Positions 53,199-63,761 of a stretch of DNA of 64,000 bases are shown in pieces. The notes beneath the pieces are model-generated. The model saw only the letters and a program-made list of their open reading frames with translations, searched no databases and was not told where the DNA came from. The stretch spans positions 62,001 through 126,000 of the forward strand of contig NZ_JAKCWP010000011.1 in assembly GCF_028767125.1 (NCBI RefSeq). The letters are read 5' to 3'. A program made the position numbers and the translations under genes. Source of the DNA: Chelativorans sp. YIM 93263 (GTDB lineage: Bacteria; Pseudomonadota; Alphaproteobacteria; Rhizobiales; Rhizobiaceae). How positions within the stretch are numbered: the stretch's first letter is position 1; the number at the start of each line of letters is the position of its first letter.

Positions 53199-53780
53199 CT
53201 ACTGCCTCAGGATCTTTTCGATATCGGCAGTCACTTCCTCTATCTCGGCCATGCCGTCCACTTGATGGAGCTTTCCCCTGGCATAGTAGTAGCCGATCAG
53301 GGGCGCAGTCTTCTTGTAGTACTCGCGCAGCCGCTCCTCGAAGACGTCGGCATTGTCGTCCTTACGCACCGACTCTCCTGTGGCTTTTGCCTCTTGGGCC
53401 CGCTTTACGATGCGGCCGATCAAAACCTTATCGTCGACCTGCAACTCGATCGCCGCATCCAGTTCCAACCCGCGCTCGGCAAGCATCGCCTCAGTCGCAT
53501 CCGCCTGCGCTAGCGTGCGCGGATAGCCGTCGAGAATAAAGCCGTTCGCGCAATCCTCCTGCCCGATCCGCTCGGCGACTATGGCATTAACGATAGCATC
53601 GGAAACCAGCTCACCGGCATCCATAACTGCCTTCGCGCGCTTACCGACATCGGTTTCGTCCTTCACCGCTGCGCGCAGCATGTCGCCAGTGGACAACTGC
53701 GGAATGCCGTACTTCTCGACCAGGATTTGTGCCTGCGTGCCCTTCCCCGCCCCGGGCGGTCCGAGAATTATCAACCTCAT
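53199..53780 (-). CDS. adk: Adenylate kinase, short form
   Basis: 193 residues. P-loop [12 protein letters not shown] at the N-terminus and the NMP/Asp motif [12 protein letters not shown] near residue 80. The length shows the short form without the long LID insert and without zinc cysteines, usual in Hyphomicrobiales. It makes two ADP from ATP and AMP. It overlaps secY by four bases. Confidence 0.96.
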   Translation of the reverse strand: MRLIILGPPGAGKGTQAQILVEKYGIPQLSTGDMLRAAVKDETDVGKRAKAVMDAGELVSDAIVNAIVAERIGQEDCANGFILDGYPRTLAQADATEAMLAERGLELDAAIELQVDDKVLIGRIVKRAQEAKATGESVRKDDNADVFEERLREYYKKTAPLIGYYYARGKLHQVDGMAEIEEVTADIEKILRQ

Positions 53781-55117
53781 CGTCCCCTCTTTCCTCCCCG
53801 CAGCTTGGATTTCTTGATCAATCCCTCATACTGATGCGCAATCAGATGTCCTTGAACCTGCGATACCGTATCCAGCGTCACGCTGACCACGATGAGCAGC
53901 GATGTGCCGCCGAGATAAAATGGCACACCCGTTGCCGCGATGAGGAACTCGGGAAGCAGACATACCAGAACCAGGTAGATTGCGCCGACAACGGTGATGC
54001 GGGTCAGCACATAATCTATGTATTCGGCGGTGCGCTCGCCCGGCCGATAACCCGGAATGAAGCCGGAATGCTTCTTCAGTTGGTCGGCAGTGTCCTTCGG
54101 ATTGAAAACAATGGCCGTGTAAAAAAAGGCAAAGAACGCGATCAGAGCGGCATAGAGCAACATGTATAGCGGTTGGCCATGCCCAAGCGTTGCCAGCACC
54201 GTACCGGCCCAGCCCGGAAGCTGCGTCGTATCGGAAAAGCCGGCAGCCGTGGTCGGCAGAAGAAGCAGTGAGGAGGCGAAGATCGGCGGAATGACGCCGG
54301 CCGTGTTCAGCTTCAACGGCAAGTGCGATGTATCACCCTGGAACATGCGATTTCCCACCTGCCGCTTCGGGTACTGGATCAGCAGGCGGCGCTGCGCGCG
54401 CTCGAAGAAGACAATGATGCCGATTACCACCACGGCCAAAACGATAATTGCCAGGATCAGACCGGTGGACATCGCACCGGTGCGCCCAAGTTCGAGTGTG
54501 CCGCCGATCGCCGACGGCAAACCGGCGACGATCCCTGAGAAGATGATGAGCGAAATGCCGTTACCGATTCCACGCGCGGTGATCTGCTCGCCGAGCCACA
54601 TCAGGAACATCGTTCCGCCCACCAGCGTAATCACAGCGGAGATGCGGAAAAACCAGCCCGGATCCGTTACGATATTCGCGCCGCTTTCGAGCCCCACGGC
54701 AATTCCGTAGGCTTGGACGGTGGCCAGCAGAACCGTGCCGTATCGCGTATACTGGTTAATAACCTTACGGCCCTGCTCGCCCTCCTTCTTGAGCTGTTCA
54801 AGCGAGGGAACGACGGAGGTCATCAGCTGCATGATAATCGATGCCGAGATGTACGGCATGATCCCGAGAGCAAAAATTGCCATACGTTCGACCGCGCCAC
54901 CGGCAAACATGTTGAACATGCCGAGTACGCCACCGGACTGCTGCTGGAATGCCTGGGCGAACGCTTCAGGGTTAATGCCGGGCATCGGAATGTATGTGCC
55001 AAGCCGGTAGATCAGCAGAGCACCGAGGGTGAACCAGATGCGCTTCTTCAGATCCTCGGCCTTGGCAAACGCCGCGAAATTGAGATTGGACGCAAGTTGC
55101 TCGGCTGCCGATGCCAT
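53777..55117 (-). CDS. secY: Protein translocase channel subunit SecY
   Basis: 446 residues with ten membrane helices. The plug and early region [19 protein letters not shown] near residue 30, GLGISLIIF-like [14 protein letters not shown] near 180, and the FNP-type loop [14 protein letters not shown] near 330 are typical. The C-terminus is basic (LRGGKRGR). It forms the Sec channel in the inner membrane. It lies between rplO, after a 234-base spacer, and adk. Confidence 0.97.
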   Translation of the reverse strand: MASAAEQLASNLNFAAFAKAEDLKKRIWFTLGALLIYRLGTYIPMPGINPEAFAQAFQQQSGGVLGMFNMFAGGAVERMAIFALGIMPYISASIIMQLMTSVVPSLEQLKKEGEQGRKVINQYTRYGTVLLATVQAYGIAVGLESGANIVTDPGWFFRISAVITLVGGTMFLMWLGEQITARGIGNGISLIIFSGIVAGLPSAIGGTLELGRTGAMSTGLILAIIVLAVVVIGIIVFFERAQRRLLIQYPKRQVGNRMFQGDTSHLPLKLNTAGVIPPIFASSLLLLPTTAAGFSDTTQLPGWAGTVLATLGHGQPLYMLLYAALIAFFAFFYTAIVFNPKDTADQLKKHSGFIPGYRPGERTAEYIDYVLTRITVVGAIYLVLVCLLPEFLIAATGVPFYLGGTSLLIVVSVTLDTVSQVQGHLIAHQYEGLIKKSKLRGGKRGR

Positions 55118-55315
55118 AAACGATTTCTCCGCTTCGTCACGCGCCCCGTACGCGACCAGGAAAAGTGGAGGCTTCTTTCACTTCAGCGATGCGCGACATC
55201 AAAGCGCAATGAAGTGGCTGCCTCGCTCCGGGCAAACCATATGCGGCGCCGAGTCAGCCTCTGCGGCACATATATCGCCGCCCGAGATAAGCTCCGGATG
55301 GCCGGGTTGCAAGCG

Positions 55316-55339
55316 GCAAGCGGCGAATTCGCCGCTTGC
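55316..55339 (-). other. 24-base perfect palindrome after rplO
   Basis: GCAAGCGGCGAA followed by its exact complement, TTCGCCGCTTGC, lies 13 bases after the rplO stop and 200 bases before secY. An extra copy of GCAAGCGG abuts it. With no T-run it is more likely an attenuator, processing or pause hairpin than a full terminator. Confidence 0.5.
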
Positions 55340-55351
55340 ACCGTGCAATTT

Positions 55352-55819
55352 CTATTTCGATTCTTCGGGCAGCTTAACCGAGCCGCCGGCCTTCTCGACC
55401 TTCTCGATAGCAGAGCGGGAAGCACCGGCAACCTCCAACGTTACCTTGGTTTTCAGCTCGCCTCCGCCGAGGATACGGACACCATCCTTCACGCGACGGA
55501 TCACACCGGCCTTCAACAGGGCCTCGCCATTGATCGTTGCGCCAGCATCAAGCTTCTTGGCATCGATCGCAGCCTGCAGGCGTCCAACCGAAACCTCGTT
55601 GAATTTCTTGGCGAAGATGTTCACGAAGCCGCGTTTCGGCAGCCGCCGATAAATCGGCATCTGGCCGCCCTCGAAGCCTTTGACGGCAACACCGGAGCGC
55701 GACTTCTGCCCCTTAACACCGCGACCACCGGTCTTACCGGTGCCCGATCCGATGCCGCGACCGACGCGCTTGCGAGCGTGGACCGCGCCTTCCTTGTCCC
55801 TGAGATCATTGAGTTTCAT
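55352..55819 (-). CDS. rplO: Ribosomal protein L15
   Basis: 155 residues. [20 protein letters not shown] at the start and the basic [20 protein letters not shown] segment near residue 25 are diagnostic. It belongs to the large-subunit assembly core. It follows rpmD by 11 bases, and the transcript then passes a palindrome before secY. Confidence 0.97.
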   Translation of the reverse strand: MKLNDLRDKEGAVHARKRVGRGIGSGTGKTGGRGVKGQKSRSGVAVKGFEGGQMPIYRRLPKRGFVNIFAKKFNEVSVGRLQAAIDAKKLDAGATINGEALLKAGVIRRVKDGVRILGGGELKTKVTLEVAGASRSAIEKVEKAGGSVKLPEESK

Positions 55820-55830
55820 AATATCGCTCC

Positions 55831-56031
55831 TCAGGCCTCGTCGACGACGCGCACGAGGTGCTGCACCGACTGGACCATTCCGCGAACGGAGGGGGTATCC
55901 TCCAACGTGGACCGGCGGTGCATCTTGTTCAGCCCGAGACCGATCAGCGTCTTGCGCTGCTCGGACGGACGGCGGATGGGGCTACCGATCTGCTCAACAG
56001 TGATCGTCTTGCCCTTCTTCTTCTCAGCCAT
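55831..56031 (-). CDS. rpmD: Ribosomal protein L30
   Basis: 66 residues. [18 protein letters not shown] near residue 10 and [20 protein letters not shown] are diagnostic. The ATG at 56031 is the family start; the frame reaches six codons further into the rpsE-rpmD gap. Confidence 0.95.
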   Translation of the reverse strand: MAEKKKGKTITVEQIGSPIRRPSEQRKTLIGLGLNKMHRRSTLEDTPSVRGMVQSVQHLVRVVDEA

Positions 56032-56063
56032 GGTCTTTCTTCCTTCCACCGGGCGCGTTCAGC

Positions 56064-56630
56064 CTACTCTTCCGCCCCTGCCCCGGCAGCCACGCTGGTG
56101 CGGCGCGCCTGGAGCGTAGCGTACTTGATGCCGCGCTGTGCGGCGACGTCCTTCGGGTGCCGCTGACGCTTCAGCGCGTCGAAGGTGGCACGGACCATGT
56201 TATAGGGGTTGGACGAACCAAGCGACTTCGCAACCACATCCTGCATTCCGAGCGTCTCGAAAACAGCGCGCATCGGGCCGCCAGCGATGATCCCCGTACC
56301 GGGTTTGGCGGTACGCAGAGTTACCCGGCCTGCGCCGTGCCGACCATCCACATCGTGATGCAGCGTACGGCCAGCGCGCAGCGGCACGAAAACCATATCG
56401 CGCTTGGCGCTCTCAGTCGCCTTGCGGATCGCTTCCGGCACCTCACGCGCCTTGCCGTGTCCAAAGCCGACGCGGCCCTTCTGGTCGCCGACAACCACGA
56501 GCGCAGCGAAGCCAAAACGGCGGCCACCCTTGACCACCTTGGCGACACGATTGATATGAACGAGCTTGTCGACGAACTCGCTGTCGCGTTCATCGCGATC
56601 GCGGCGATCGTCCCTACGGCCTTGTGCCAT
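56064..56630 (-). CDS. rpsE: Ribosomal protein S5
   Basis: 188 residues. [20 protein letters not shown] near residue 35 and [17 protein letters not shown] near 57 are diagnostic; a charged N-terminal extension ([13 protein letters not shown]) is usual in this order. S5 contributes to decoding fidelity. Confidence 0.97.
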   Translation of the reverse strand: MAQGRRDDRRDRDERDSEFVDKLVHINRVAKVVKGGRRFGFAALVVVGDQKGRVGFGHGKAREVPEAIRKATESAKRDMVFVPLRAGRTLHHDVDGRHGAGRVTLRTAKPGTGIIAGGPMRAVFETLGMQDVVAKSLGSSNPYNMVRATFDALKRQRHPKDVAAQRGIKYATLQARRTSVAAGAGAEE

Positions 56631-56702
56631 TATCCTTGTCCTTGTTCTTTTCCGGTAGCACGGGGTTGAACATGCCCGGGCACGCGCGGTGCCCGGGATT
56701 TG

Positions 56703-57062
56703 CTAGAATTCCAGGCCGCCCTCCCGGGCAGCGTCGGCCAGTGCCTTGACTCGACCATGGTAGAGATAGGCGCCACGATCGAGAACCACCGAGCTGACCC
56801 CGGCTTTCTTCGCGCGCTCGGCAACCAGCTTTCCGACTGCCTTCGCAGCTTCCACGTCAGAGCCGTTCTTGAGCTGCCCCTTCAAATCCTTTTCCAAGGT
56901 CGAGGCGGCTGCAACCGTATGCCCCTTCGTGTCATCAATAACCTGGGCGTAAATATTCTTGGACGAGCGATAGACGGAAAGCCGTGGTTGCCCATTGGCA
57001 ACCGCCTTCAACTTCCGGCGAACGCGCCCGGCACGCCGTGTAACGGATACCTGAGACCCCAT
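56703..57062 (-). CDS. rplR: Ribosomal protein L18
   Basis: 119 residues. [18 protein letters not shown] near residue 30 and the C-terminal [19 protein letters not shown] are diagnostic. It binds 5S rRNA. It lies 12 bases after rplF and 72 before rpsE. Confidence 0.97.
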   Translation of the reverse strand: MGSQVSVTRRAGRVRRKLKAVANGQPRLSVYRSSKNIYAQVIDDTKGHTVAAASTLEKDLKGQLKNGSDVEAAKAVGKLVAERAKKAGVSSVVLDRGAYLYHGRVKALADAAREGGLEF

Positions 57063-57074
57063 GGCTTGCGTTCC

Positions 57075-57608
57075 TTACTTCTTCTTGCCTTCCTTGAGGA
57101 TGATCTTCTCACCCGCATATTTTACGCCCTTGCCCTTATAGGGTTCAGGCGCGCGAAACTTGCGGATCTCCGAGGCGACCTGCCCGACGACCTGCTTGTC
57201 GATGCCACTGATCACCACCTCGTTCGGCTTAGGAACGGTAATCGTGATGCCTTCCGGAGCCGTATACTGAACATCGTGGCTCAGACCGAGCGAAAGCTGC
57301 AGGGTCTTGCCTTGCATGGCAGCGCGATAACCGACACCATTGACCTCGAGGCGTTTCTCAAAGCCATCCTTGACGCCGTCGACGATGTTGGCGATCTGCG
57401 TGCGTGACATGCCCCACTTGGAGCGTGCCATCTTGGACTGATCGCGCGGATCGACGCTGATCGCACCGCCTTCGAGCTTAACAAGCACTTCGTCATTGAC
57501 GACGAACTGCAGCTCACCCTTCGGCCCCTTGGCCTTTACGGTCTTGCCCTCAACGGTGGCCGTAACGCCATCCGGCAGCTGGATCGGTCTTTTTCCTATA
57601 CGAGACAT
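57075..57608 (-). CDS. rplF: Ribosomal protein L6
   Basis: 177 residues. [20 protein letters not shown] at the start and [20 protein letters not shown] at the end are diagnostic. It sits near the factor-binding centre of the large subunit. Confidence 0.97.
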   Translation of the reverse strand: MSRIGKRPIQLPDGVTATVEGKTVKAKGPKGELQFVVNDEVLVKLEGGAISVDPRDQSKMARSKWGMSRTQIANIVDGVKDGFEKRLEVNGVGYRAAMQGKTLQLSLGLSHDVQYTAPEGITITVPKPNEVVISGIDKQVVGQVASEIRKFRAPEPYKGKGVKYAGEKIILKEGKKK

Positions 57609-57644
57609 GAGTCTTGTCCTCGTTTCTCTTGGGTCTCTGCCGGA

Positions 57645-58043
57645 TCAGAAGATCTGGCAGAGCACCTCTCCGCCGACATTCTGCTCGCGAGCGTCATGAT
57701 CGGCCAGGACGCCCTTGGGTGTGGAAAGGATCGCCACGCCGAGGCCGTTCGCCACGTGCGGAATCGATTTTACCGAAACATAAACGCGCCGGCCCGGCTT
57801 CGATACCCGCGCTATTTCGCGGATAACCGGCTCACCGTCGGCATATTTCAGCTGTACCTCGATCTCTGACTTTCCGTTGCCGTAATCGGTCTGGCTGTAG
57901 TCGCGGATATATCCTTCCGCCTTGAGCACTTCGAGCACACGCATGCGCAGCTTCGAGGCAGGCGTGGAAACGGTGTTCTTCTTGCGCCCAAGCGCGTTGC
58001 GAATGCGTGTCAGCATATCGCCGAGCGGATCGTTCACAGACAT
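57645..58043 (-). CDS. rpsH: Ribosomal protein S8
   Basis: 132 residues. [20 protein letters not shown] near the N-terminus and the C-terminal [20 protein letters not shown] are diagnostic. S8 binds 16S rRNA early in assembly and in many bacteria represses the spc operon at the rplE region; whether it does so here is untested. Confidence 0.97.
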   Translation of the reverse strand: MSVNDPLGDMLTRIRNALGRKKNTVSTPASKLRMRVLEVLKAEGYIRDYSQTDYGNGKSEIEVQLKYADGEPVIREIARVSKPGRRVYVSVKSIPHVANGLGVAILSTPKGVLADHDAREQNVGGEVLCQIF

Positions 58044-58054
58044 AACTCGCTCCC

Positions 58055-58360
58055 TTACCAGCTCGACTTAACGAGGCCAGGTATCAGACCTTCATTGCCC
58101 AGTTCACGGAGCGCAATACGCGACATCCGCAGCTTGCGGTAATAAGCGCGCGGGCGCCCCGTCACATCACACCGATTGCGGATACGCGTCTTGGACGAGT
58201 TGCGCGGAAGAGCCGCGAGTTGGAGCTGCGCCTTGAAGCGTTCCTCCATCGGCTTGCTCTGATCCATGATGATGGCCTTGAGTGCCGCACGCTTCTCAGC
58301 GTAACGATCGACCATCTTCCGGCGCCTCTTGTTCTTCTCGATTGCGCTGACTTTTGCCAT
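58055..58360 (-). CDS. rpsN: Ribosomal protein S14, zinc-free long form
   Basis: 101 residues. The C-terminal [20 protein letters not shown] is diagnostic. There is only one cysteine, so this is the C-minus form without the zinc knuckle. It lies 11 bases before rpsH. Confidence 0.97.
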   Translation of the reverse strand: MAKVSAIEKNKRRRKMVDRYAEKRAALKAIIMDQSKPMEERFKAQLQLAALPRNSSKTRIRNRCDVTGRPRAYYRKLRMSRIALRELGNEGLIPGLVKSSW

Positions 58361-58387
58361 TTGGAACTTCCTTATTCCCGCCTGCCG

Positions 58388-58945
58388 TTACTGCCGAAAC
58401 GGAAAGTTAAAGGCCGTAAGAAGCGCACGCGCCTCCTCATCGGTCTTGGCAGTCGTACAGACGATGATGTCCATTCCCCAGATCTGATCAACATCGTCAT
58501 AGTTGATCTCGGGGAACACAATGTGCTCCTTCATACCCATGGCAAAATTGCCATGACCATCGAAGCTCTTGGGATTCAGCCCGCGAAAATCGCGAACACG
58601 CGGCAACGCCACATTCACAAGCCGATCTAGGAACTCATACATGCGCTCCCGGCGAAGCGTGACCTTCGCTCCGATTGGCATGCCTTCACGCACCTTGAAC
58701 CCGGCCACGGACTTACGTGCCTTGGTGATTACCGGCTTCTGCCCGGTAATCAGCGCCAGGTCACCCGCCGCGGAGGTCGGCTTCTTGGAATCGCCGGTGG
58801 CCTCACCGACGCCCATATTGATCACGACCTTCTCGATCCGCGGGACTTCCATGCCGTTCGAGTACTTGAAGGTGTCGAGGAGCTCCTTGCGGATGGCCTC
58901 GTCATACTTCTTTCTGAGGCGCGGCTGATACTCTGCGTTAGCCAT
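58388..58945 (-). CDS. rplE: Ribosomal protein L5
   Basis: 185 residues. [14 protein letters not shown]-like [20 protein letters not shown] near residue 30 and the [20 protein letters not shown] segment near 130 are diagnostic. It binds 5S rRNA and contacts P-site tRNA. Its start overlaps rplX by eight bases. Confidence 0.97.
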   Translation of the reverse strand: MANAEYQPRLRKKYDEAIRKELLDTFKYSNGMEVPRIEKVVINMGVGEATGDSKKPTSAAGDLALITGQKPVITKARKSVAGFKVREGMPIGAKVTLRRERMYEFLDRLVNVALPRVRDFRGLNPKSFDGHGNFAMGMKEHIVFPEINYDDVDQIWGMDIIVCTTAKTDEEARALLTAFNFPFRQ

Positions 58946-59252
58946 CGATCAATTCTCCTGAGCGCTTCGCCACGCGCACCTTCCTGCCGTCGTCCTTGAT
59001 CTGGATACCGACCCGGGTCGGCTTTCCATCTTTAGGGTCGGCCAGCGCCAGATTCGAAACGTGAATCGCCGCTTCCTTGGTGATGATGCCACCTTCGGAC
59101 TGTGCGGACTGCTTCTGGTGGCGTCGCACGAGATTGACACCGCGCACAAGCGCCCGGTCTTCCTTAGGCATCATCTTGATAACTTCACCGGTACGGCCCT
59201 TATCCCGGCCGGCCAGTACGACGACACTGTCGCCTTTCTTGATCTTCTGCAT
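58938..59252 (-). CDS. rplX: Ribosomal protein L24
   Basis: 104 residues. [20 protein letters not shown] at the start (KOW motif) is diagnostic. It initiates large-subunit assembly. It lies 13 bases after rplN and overlaps rplE. Confidence 0.97.
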   Translation of the reverse strand: MQKIKKGDSVVVLAGRDKGRTGEVIKMMPKEDRALVRGVNLVRRHQKQSAQSEGGIITKEAAIHVSNLALADPKDGKPTRVGIQIKDDGRKVRVAKRSGELIDG

Positions 59253-59265
59253 TTTCCGGCCTCCT

Positions 59266-59634
59266 TCAGAGCACTTCCGGCGCCAGCGAGATGATCTTCA
59301 TATGGCTCTTACCGCGCAATTCACGCGGGACCGGCCCGAAGATACGTGTGCCCACAGGTTCCTTTTTGTTGTCGACGAGAACGGCCGCGTTGTTGTCGAA
59401 CCGAATAACACTGCCGTCGGGACGGCGAATGTCCTTCGCGGTGCGCACGACAACCGCTTTCATCACGTCGCCCTTCTTCACGCGGCCGCGCGGGATCGCC
59501 TCTTTCACCGCGACGACGATCACGTCGCCCACGGAAGCGTATTTCCGCTTCGAGCCGCCGAGCACTTTGATGCACATGACACGACGAGCGCCGGAATTAT
59601 CCGCCACGTCGAGGTTTGTTTGCATCTGAATCAT
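59266..59634 (-). CDS. rplN: Ribosomal protein L14
   Basis: 122 residues. [20 protein letters not shown] at the start and [20 protein letters not shown] near the end are diagnostic. It lies at the subunit interface. It is 68 bases after rpsQ. Confidence 0.97.
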   Translation of the reverse strand: MIQMQTNLDVADNSGARRVMCIKVLGGSKRKYASVGDVIVVAVKEAIPRGRVKKGDVMKAVVVRTAKDIRRPDGSVIRFDNNAAVLVDNKKEPVGTRIFGPVPRELRGKSHMKIISLAPEVL

Positions 59635-59702
59635 GACTGGCCGCCTTCTTTCTTATCGTGCGGGGCAACGGGCTTTCTGCGTCCGTCTCCCCAATCCAAT
59701 GT

Positions 59703-59945
59703 TTATTGAGCCTGGGCCTCGTTTACGACGATCCAGTGCTTTTCCTTCGAGATCGGGCGCGTCTCCTGGATCAGCACCGTGTCGCCGACCTGGCACGCAT
59801 TGTTCTCGTCATGAGCTTTGTACCGCTTCGAGCGCCGCACCGTCTTCTTCAGAAGAGGATGCGCAAACCGCCGCTCGACGCGCACGACCACTGTCTTGTC
59901 GTTCTTGCCGCTAACTACGGTGCCCTGCAAAACGCGCTTTGGCAT
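59703..59945 (-). CDS. rpsQ: Ribosomal protein S17
   Basis: 80 residues. [20 protein letters not shown] is the family start, at ATG 59945; the frame is open 16 codons upstream into the rpmC end. [12 protein letters not shown] near residue 38 is typical. A primary 16S rRNA binder. Confidence 0.96.
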   Translation of the reverse strand: MPKRVLQGTVVSGKNDKTVVVRVERRFAHPLLKKTVRRSKRYKAHDENNACQVGDTVLIQETRPISKEKHWIVVNEAQAQ

Positions 59946-59958
59946 ACTCGCTGTTCCT

Positions 59959-60159
59959 TCAGGCTTTGTTGCCGGCCGATTTTTCGGCAGCAATTGTTTT
60001 CATGCGCGCGATGTCACGACGAACCTGCTTGACCCGCGCAGTTTTTTCCAGTTGCCCCGTCGCCTTCTGGAAACGGAGATTAAACTGTTCTTTCTTCAGA
60101 TTCTGCAGCTCGTCTTCGAGCTGATCGGGCGTCATCGCCCTTACATCAGCGGCCTTCAT
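59959..60159 (-). CDS. rpmC: Ribosomal protein L29
   Basis: 66 residues. [20 protein letters not shown] near residue 23 is diagnostic. It lies at the exit tunnel and follows rplP by 12 bases. Confidence 0.96.
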   Translation of the reverse strand: MKAADVRAMTPDQLEDELQNLKKEQFNLRFQKATGQLEKTARVKQVRRDIARMKTIAAEKSAGNKA

Positions 60160-60171
60160 GACGTGCCTCTC

Positions 60172-60585
60172 CTACTCTGCAATGCGCTGAATGAAGCGCG
60201 TCTTGACCGGAAGCTTGGCAGCGCCGAGACGCAATGCCTCTCGGGCCACTTCGTCGCTCACGCCATCGATCTCAAACATGACACGGCCCGGCTTGACCCG
60301 GCACGCCCAGTAATCGACAGCGCCCTTGCCCTTACCCATGCGAACTTCGGTGGGTTTGGACGTGACTGGCAAATCCGGGAAAATCCGGATCCATACACGG
60401 CCCTGACGCTTCATGTAGCGCGTCATGGCGCGACGTGCCGCCTCGATCTGGCGAGCGGTCACCCGCTCCGGCTCCATGGCCTTCAATCCATAAGAGCCGA
60501 AATTCAGCTCAGTGCCGCCCTTGGCTTCGCCATGGATGCGGCCCTTGAACTGCTTGCGGAATTTCGTGCGCTTTGGTTGCAGCAT
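60172..60585 (-). CDS. rplP: Ribosomal protein L16
   Basis: 137 residues. [20 protein letters not shown] at the start and [20 protein letters not shown] near residue 82 are diagnostic. It helps position tRNA at the peptidyl transferase centre. Confidence 0.97.
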   Translation of the reverse strand: MLQPKRTKFRKQFKGRIHGEAKGGTELNFGSYGLKAMEPERVTARQIEAARRAMTRYMKRQGRVWIRIFPDLPVTSKPTEVRMGKGKGAVDYWACRVKPGRVMFEIDGVSDEVAREALRLGAAKLPVKTRFIQRIAE

Positions 60586-60609
60586 CTTTATCTACTCCAA
60601 AATTCCGGC

Positions 60610-61308
60610 TCAAGCATTTTCGCGGCGACGGCCGCCCTGCTCGCCTTCAACCGCGCGGCGCTCGGAGGCCATCGGGTCATGTTCCAGGATCTCTCCCTTG
60701 AACACCCAGACCTTCACGCCGCAAACACCATAGGCCGTCTTGGCCTCCGCCGAGCCGTAGTCGATATCCGCTCGCAGCGTGTGCAGCGGTACACGGCCTT
60801 CACGGTACCATTCGATGCGGGCGATCTCGGCTCCGCCCAGGCGGCCCGTGCAGTTCACTCGAATGCCTTCCGCACCCAGGCGCATGGCCGACTGAACGGC
60901 GCGCTTCATGGCACGACGGAACGCTACGCGCCGCTCGAGCTGCTGTGCGATCGACTGCGCGATCAGAGCGGCATCGGTTTCCGGCTTGCGCACTTCGACG
61001 ATGTTCAGATGGGTTTCGGCATTGGTCATCTGGGTCAGCTTGCGCCGCAGCTTCTCAATGTCCGCACCCTTCTTGCCAATGATCAAGCCGGGACGCGCGG
61101 AATGAATGGTCACGCGGCACTTCTTGTGGGGGCGCTCGATCACGATCTTCGAAATCGCAGCCTGCTTGAGCTCCTTCTCAATATAGTTGCGGATCTTCAG
61201 ATCCTCATGAAGAAGGTGCCCATACTCGGCATTATCCGCGAACCACCGGGAATCCCAGGTCCTGTTGATGCCAAGACGGAGGCCGGTTGCATTTACTTTC
61301 TGGCCCAT
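60610..61308 (-). CDS. rpsC: Ribosomal protein S3
   Basis: 232 residues. [20 protein letters not shown] at the start and the KH-domain [15 protein letters not shown] near residue 75 are diagnostic. It forms the mRNA entry site and has helicase activity with S4 and S5. It shares one base with rplV. Confidence 0.97.
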   Translation of the reverse strand: MGQKVNATGLRLGINRTWDSRWFADNAEYGHLLHEDLKIRNYIEKELKQAAISKIVIERPHKKCRVTIHSARPGLIIGKKGADIEKLRRKLTQMTNAETHLNIVEVRKPETDAALIAQSIAQQLERRVAFRRAMKRAVQSAMRLGAEGIRVNCTGRLGGAEIARIEWYREGRVPLHTLRADIDYGSAEAKTAYGVCGVKVWVFKGEILEHDPMASERRAVEGEQGGRRRENA

Positions 61309-61697
61309 CAGGCGGCCTCCACTTGTTCTTCGACTTCGCGAACGACGATCGTCAGATTCGAGAACGGCTTCAGAATGCGGTTGGCACGACCGCGACCGCG
61401 CGCATGGAAACGCTTCATCACGATCGACTTGCCGACATAGGCCTCCGCCACAACGAGCGCGTCAACATCGAGATCATGATTGTTCTCCGCGTTCGCGACC
61501 GCTGATTCCAACACCTTCCTGACGGTACCGGCGATGCGCTTGCGCGAGAACTCAAGCTCGTTCAGCGCATTCGAGACCTTCTTGCCGCGGATTGTCGCGG
61601 CAACCAGGTTCAGCTTCTGCGGGCTGACGCGGATCGTGCGCAATACCGCGCGCGCCTCATTATCTTCGAGCCTGCGCGGCGCTTTGGCCTTGCCCAT
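61308..61697 (-). CDS. rplV: Ribosomal protein L22
   Basis: 129 residues. [20 protein letters not shown] near residue 13 and the long loop with [17 protein letters not shown] near 95 are diagnostic. The loop lines the exit tunnel. It follows rpsS by two bases. Confidence 0.97.
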   Translation of the reverse strand: MGKAKAPRRLEDNEARAVLRTIRVSPQKLNLVAATIRGKKVSNALNELEFSRKRIAGTVRKVLESAVANAENNHDLDVDALVVAEAYVGKSIVMKRFHARGRGRANRILKPFSNLTIVVREVEEQVEAA

Positions 61698-61699
61698 GG

Positions 61700-61978
61700 T
61701 TACTTCCTCTTTGCCTTCTTGTCCGCACCATGGCCGTAGTAGGTGCGGGTCGGAGCGAACTCACCGAGTTTATGGCCCACCATCTCTTCGCTGACGGAGA
61801 CCGGAATATGCTTCTGGCCGTTGTAGACACCGAAGGTGAGCCCCACGAACTGGGGCAGGATCGTGGAACGGCGGCTCCACGTCTTGATCACCTCCTTGCG
61901 CCCGCTCTCGCGAGACTTGTCGGCTTTCTTCAGCAGATAGCCGTCAACAAACGGACCTTTCCAGACTGAACGGGACAC
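61700..61978 (-). CDS. rpsS: Ribosomal protein S19
   Basis: 92 residues. [20 protein letters not shown] at the start and the [19 protein letters not shown] tail are diagnostic. It sits in the head of the small subunit. Confidence 0.97.
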   Translation of the reverse strand: MSRSVWKGPFVDGYLLKKADKSRESGRKEVIKTWSRRSTILPQFVGLTFGVYNGQKHIPVSVSEEMVGHKLGEFAPTRTYYGHGADKKAKRK

Positions 61979-61993
61979 GTGCCGCTACCTTTC

Positions 61994-62830
61994 CTATTTC
62001 TTGCGCTGATGCCGCGAGCGCATAATGAATTTATCAGTGGCCTTATTCGACCGCGTCTTCATACCCTTGGTGGGCTTGCCCCAAGGCGAAACCGGATGCC
62101 GACCACCGGAGGAGCGTCCCTCACCACCACCATGCGGGTGGTCGATAGGGTTCATCGTCACACCGCGATTGTGCGGGCGCTTGCCCATCCAACGCTTGCG
62201 GCCCGCCTTGCCAAGGCTGATATTAGAGTGATCGGGGTTGGATACGGCCCCGACCGTGGCCATGCAACTGCCGGGAACCAAGCGCTGCTCACCCGAGTTC
62301 AGACGGAGAATAGCGCGCCCCTGGTCGCGGCCGACGAGCTGAACATAAGCTCCGGCGGAACGCGCAAGCTGCCCCCCCTTCCCCGGCTTCATCTCCACGT
62401 TGTGGACAATCGTTCCGACGGGCATTGTCGACAGCGGCATTGCGTTACCCGGCTTCACGTCCGCACCGTTGGCCGAAGAGACCACACGATCACCGACCGA
62501 GAGACGCTGAGGTGCCAGAATGTAGGACAACTCGCCGTCATCATAACGCACCAGCGCGATGAAACCCGTCCGGTTGGGGTCGTACTCCAGGCGTTCTACC
62601 ACGCCGGAGACATCGAACTTGCGGCGCTTAAAATCGATACGCCGATAAGTACGTTTGTGACCACCGCCTTGGAAGCGCGCCGTGATGCGGCCGGTGTTGT
62701 TACGTCCGCCCTTGCTGAAGAGACCTTCAGTCAGCCCCTTGACGGGCTTACCCTTATGCAGGCCCGAGCGCTCCACAATCACCAGCTGGCGCTGGCCCGG
62801 GGTTACCGGTTTGTACTTCTTGAGTGCCAT
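61994..62830 (-). CDS. rplB: Ribosomal protein L2
   Basis: 278 residues. [20 protein letters not shown] at the start and the catalytic-centre region [20 protein letters not shown] near 227-246 are diagnostic. It is needed for subunit joining and peptidyl transfer. Confidence 0.98.
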   Translation of the reverse strand: MALKKYKPVTPGQRQLVIVERSGLHKGKPVKGLTEGLFSKGGRNNTGRITARFQGGGHKRTYRRIDFKRRKFDVSGVVERLEYDPNRTGFIALVRYDDGELSYILAPQRLSVGDRVVSSANGADVKPGNAMPLSTMPVGTIVHNVEMKPGKGGQLARSAGAYVQLVGRDQGRAILRLNSGEQRLVPGSCMATVGAVSNPDHSNISLGKAGRKRWMGKRPHNRGVTMNPIDHPHGGGEGRSSGGRHPVSPWGKPTKGMKTRSNKATDKFIMRSRHQRKK

Positions 62831-62850
62831 ATTCTAATCTCCGCGGCCTC

Positions 62851-63144
62851 TCAAAGACCCGTCGCGATGTCGATCGAATGGCCCTCGGCCAGCGTAACGA
62901 TCGCCTTCTTGACGTCGCTCTGCCGTCCGATGGTGCCGCGAAAACGCTTCACCTTGCCCTTGCGCACATGCGTGTTGACGCCTGTGACCTTCACGTTGAA
63001 CAGCGCTTCCACTGCCGCCTTTATCTCAGGCTTGTTGGCCTTGCGCGCCACATTGAAGATCACCTGATTGTTCTCCGAAGCCATCGTGGACTTCTCGGTA
63101 ACCGCCGGGCTGACGATCACGTCGTAATGGCGAAGATCCGTCAT
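62851..63144 (-). CDS. rplW: Ribosomal protein L23
   Basis: 97 residues. [20 protein letters not shown] near residue 6 and the [19 protein letters not shown] segment near 53 are diagnostic. It is the docking site for trigger factor and SRP. It overlaps rplD by four bases. Confidence 0.97.
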   Translation of the reverse strand: MTDLRHYDVIVSPAVTEKSTMASENNQVIFNVARKANKPEIKAAVEALFNVKVTGVNTHVRKGKVKRFRGTIGRQSDVKKAIVTLAEGHSIDIATGL

Positions 63145-63761
63145 TTGAACCGCTCCTCGAGGGCTTCCACCGCGGCTTTGGACAAGACCAGCTTGCCGCG
63201 GCGCATAATGTCGTACACATTGATGCCCTGAACCGGCAGGACATCCACATTCGGGATGTTGGCTGCCGCCCGCTTAAAGCCGGCGTCAAGCTCAGCCCCG
63301 CCAATCACCAGGGCGTTGGTCAGCCCCAGCTTGGAGAAATTCTCCACCAGAACCTTGGTCTTACCGTCCTGCAGCGCCAAATCATCGACTACAATGATGT
63401 CCTGCGATCTGGCCTTTGCCGAAAGCGCATGCTTCAGACCGAGAGCACGTACTTTCTTGGGAAGGTCGTGCGCATGGCTGCGAACAACCGGCCCATGCGC
63501 ACGACCGCCACCGCGGAACTGCGGCACGCGTGCCGAGGAATGGCGAGCGCGGCCAGTGCCCTTCTGCCGGTACATCTTTCCGCCGGTGCGATTAATCTCC
63601 GAGCGGCCCTTCGTCTTGTGCGTGCCCTGCTGGCGCTTCGCGAGCTGCCAACGCACGACGCGATGCAGAATGTCCTCTCGCGGGTCAAGGCCGAAAACTG
63701 CTTCGGAAAGCTCCAGCTTTCCGGCGTCCTTACCCGCAAGGGTGGTCACCTTGAGATCCAT
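63141..63761 (-). CDS. rplD: Ribosomal protein L4
   Basis: 206 residues. [20 protein letters not shown] at the start and the exit-tunnel loop with [20 protein letters not shown] near 75 are diagnostic. In E. coli L4 represses the S10 operon through its leader; the leader here lies outside the window. It shares one base with rplC. Confidence 0.97.
   Translation of the reverse strand: MDLKVTTLAGKDAGKLELSEAVFGLDPREDILHRVVRWQLAKRQQGTHKTKGRSEINRTGGKMYRQKGTGRARHSSARVPQFRGGGRAHGPVVRSHAHDLPKKVRALGLKHALSAKARSQDIIVVDDLALQDGKTKVLVENFSKLGLTNALVIGGAELDAGFKRAAANIPNVDVLPVQGINVYDIMRRGKLVLSKAAVEALEERFK

Noticed and set aside
54713-56119. 468-codon plus-strand frame opposite secY, rplO and rpmD
   Set aside because: Antisense to three certain genes, with no recognisable motif.
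59818-61440. Very long plus-strand open frame (540 codons) across the ribosomal operon
   Set aside because: It is antisense to rpsQ, rpmC, rplP, rpsC and rplV, shows no domain, and results from high GC and codon bias on the opposite strand.
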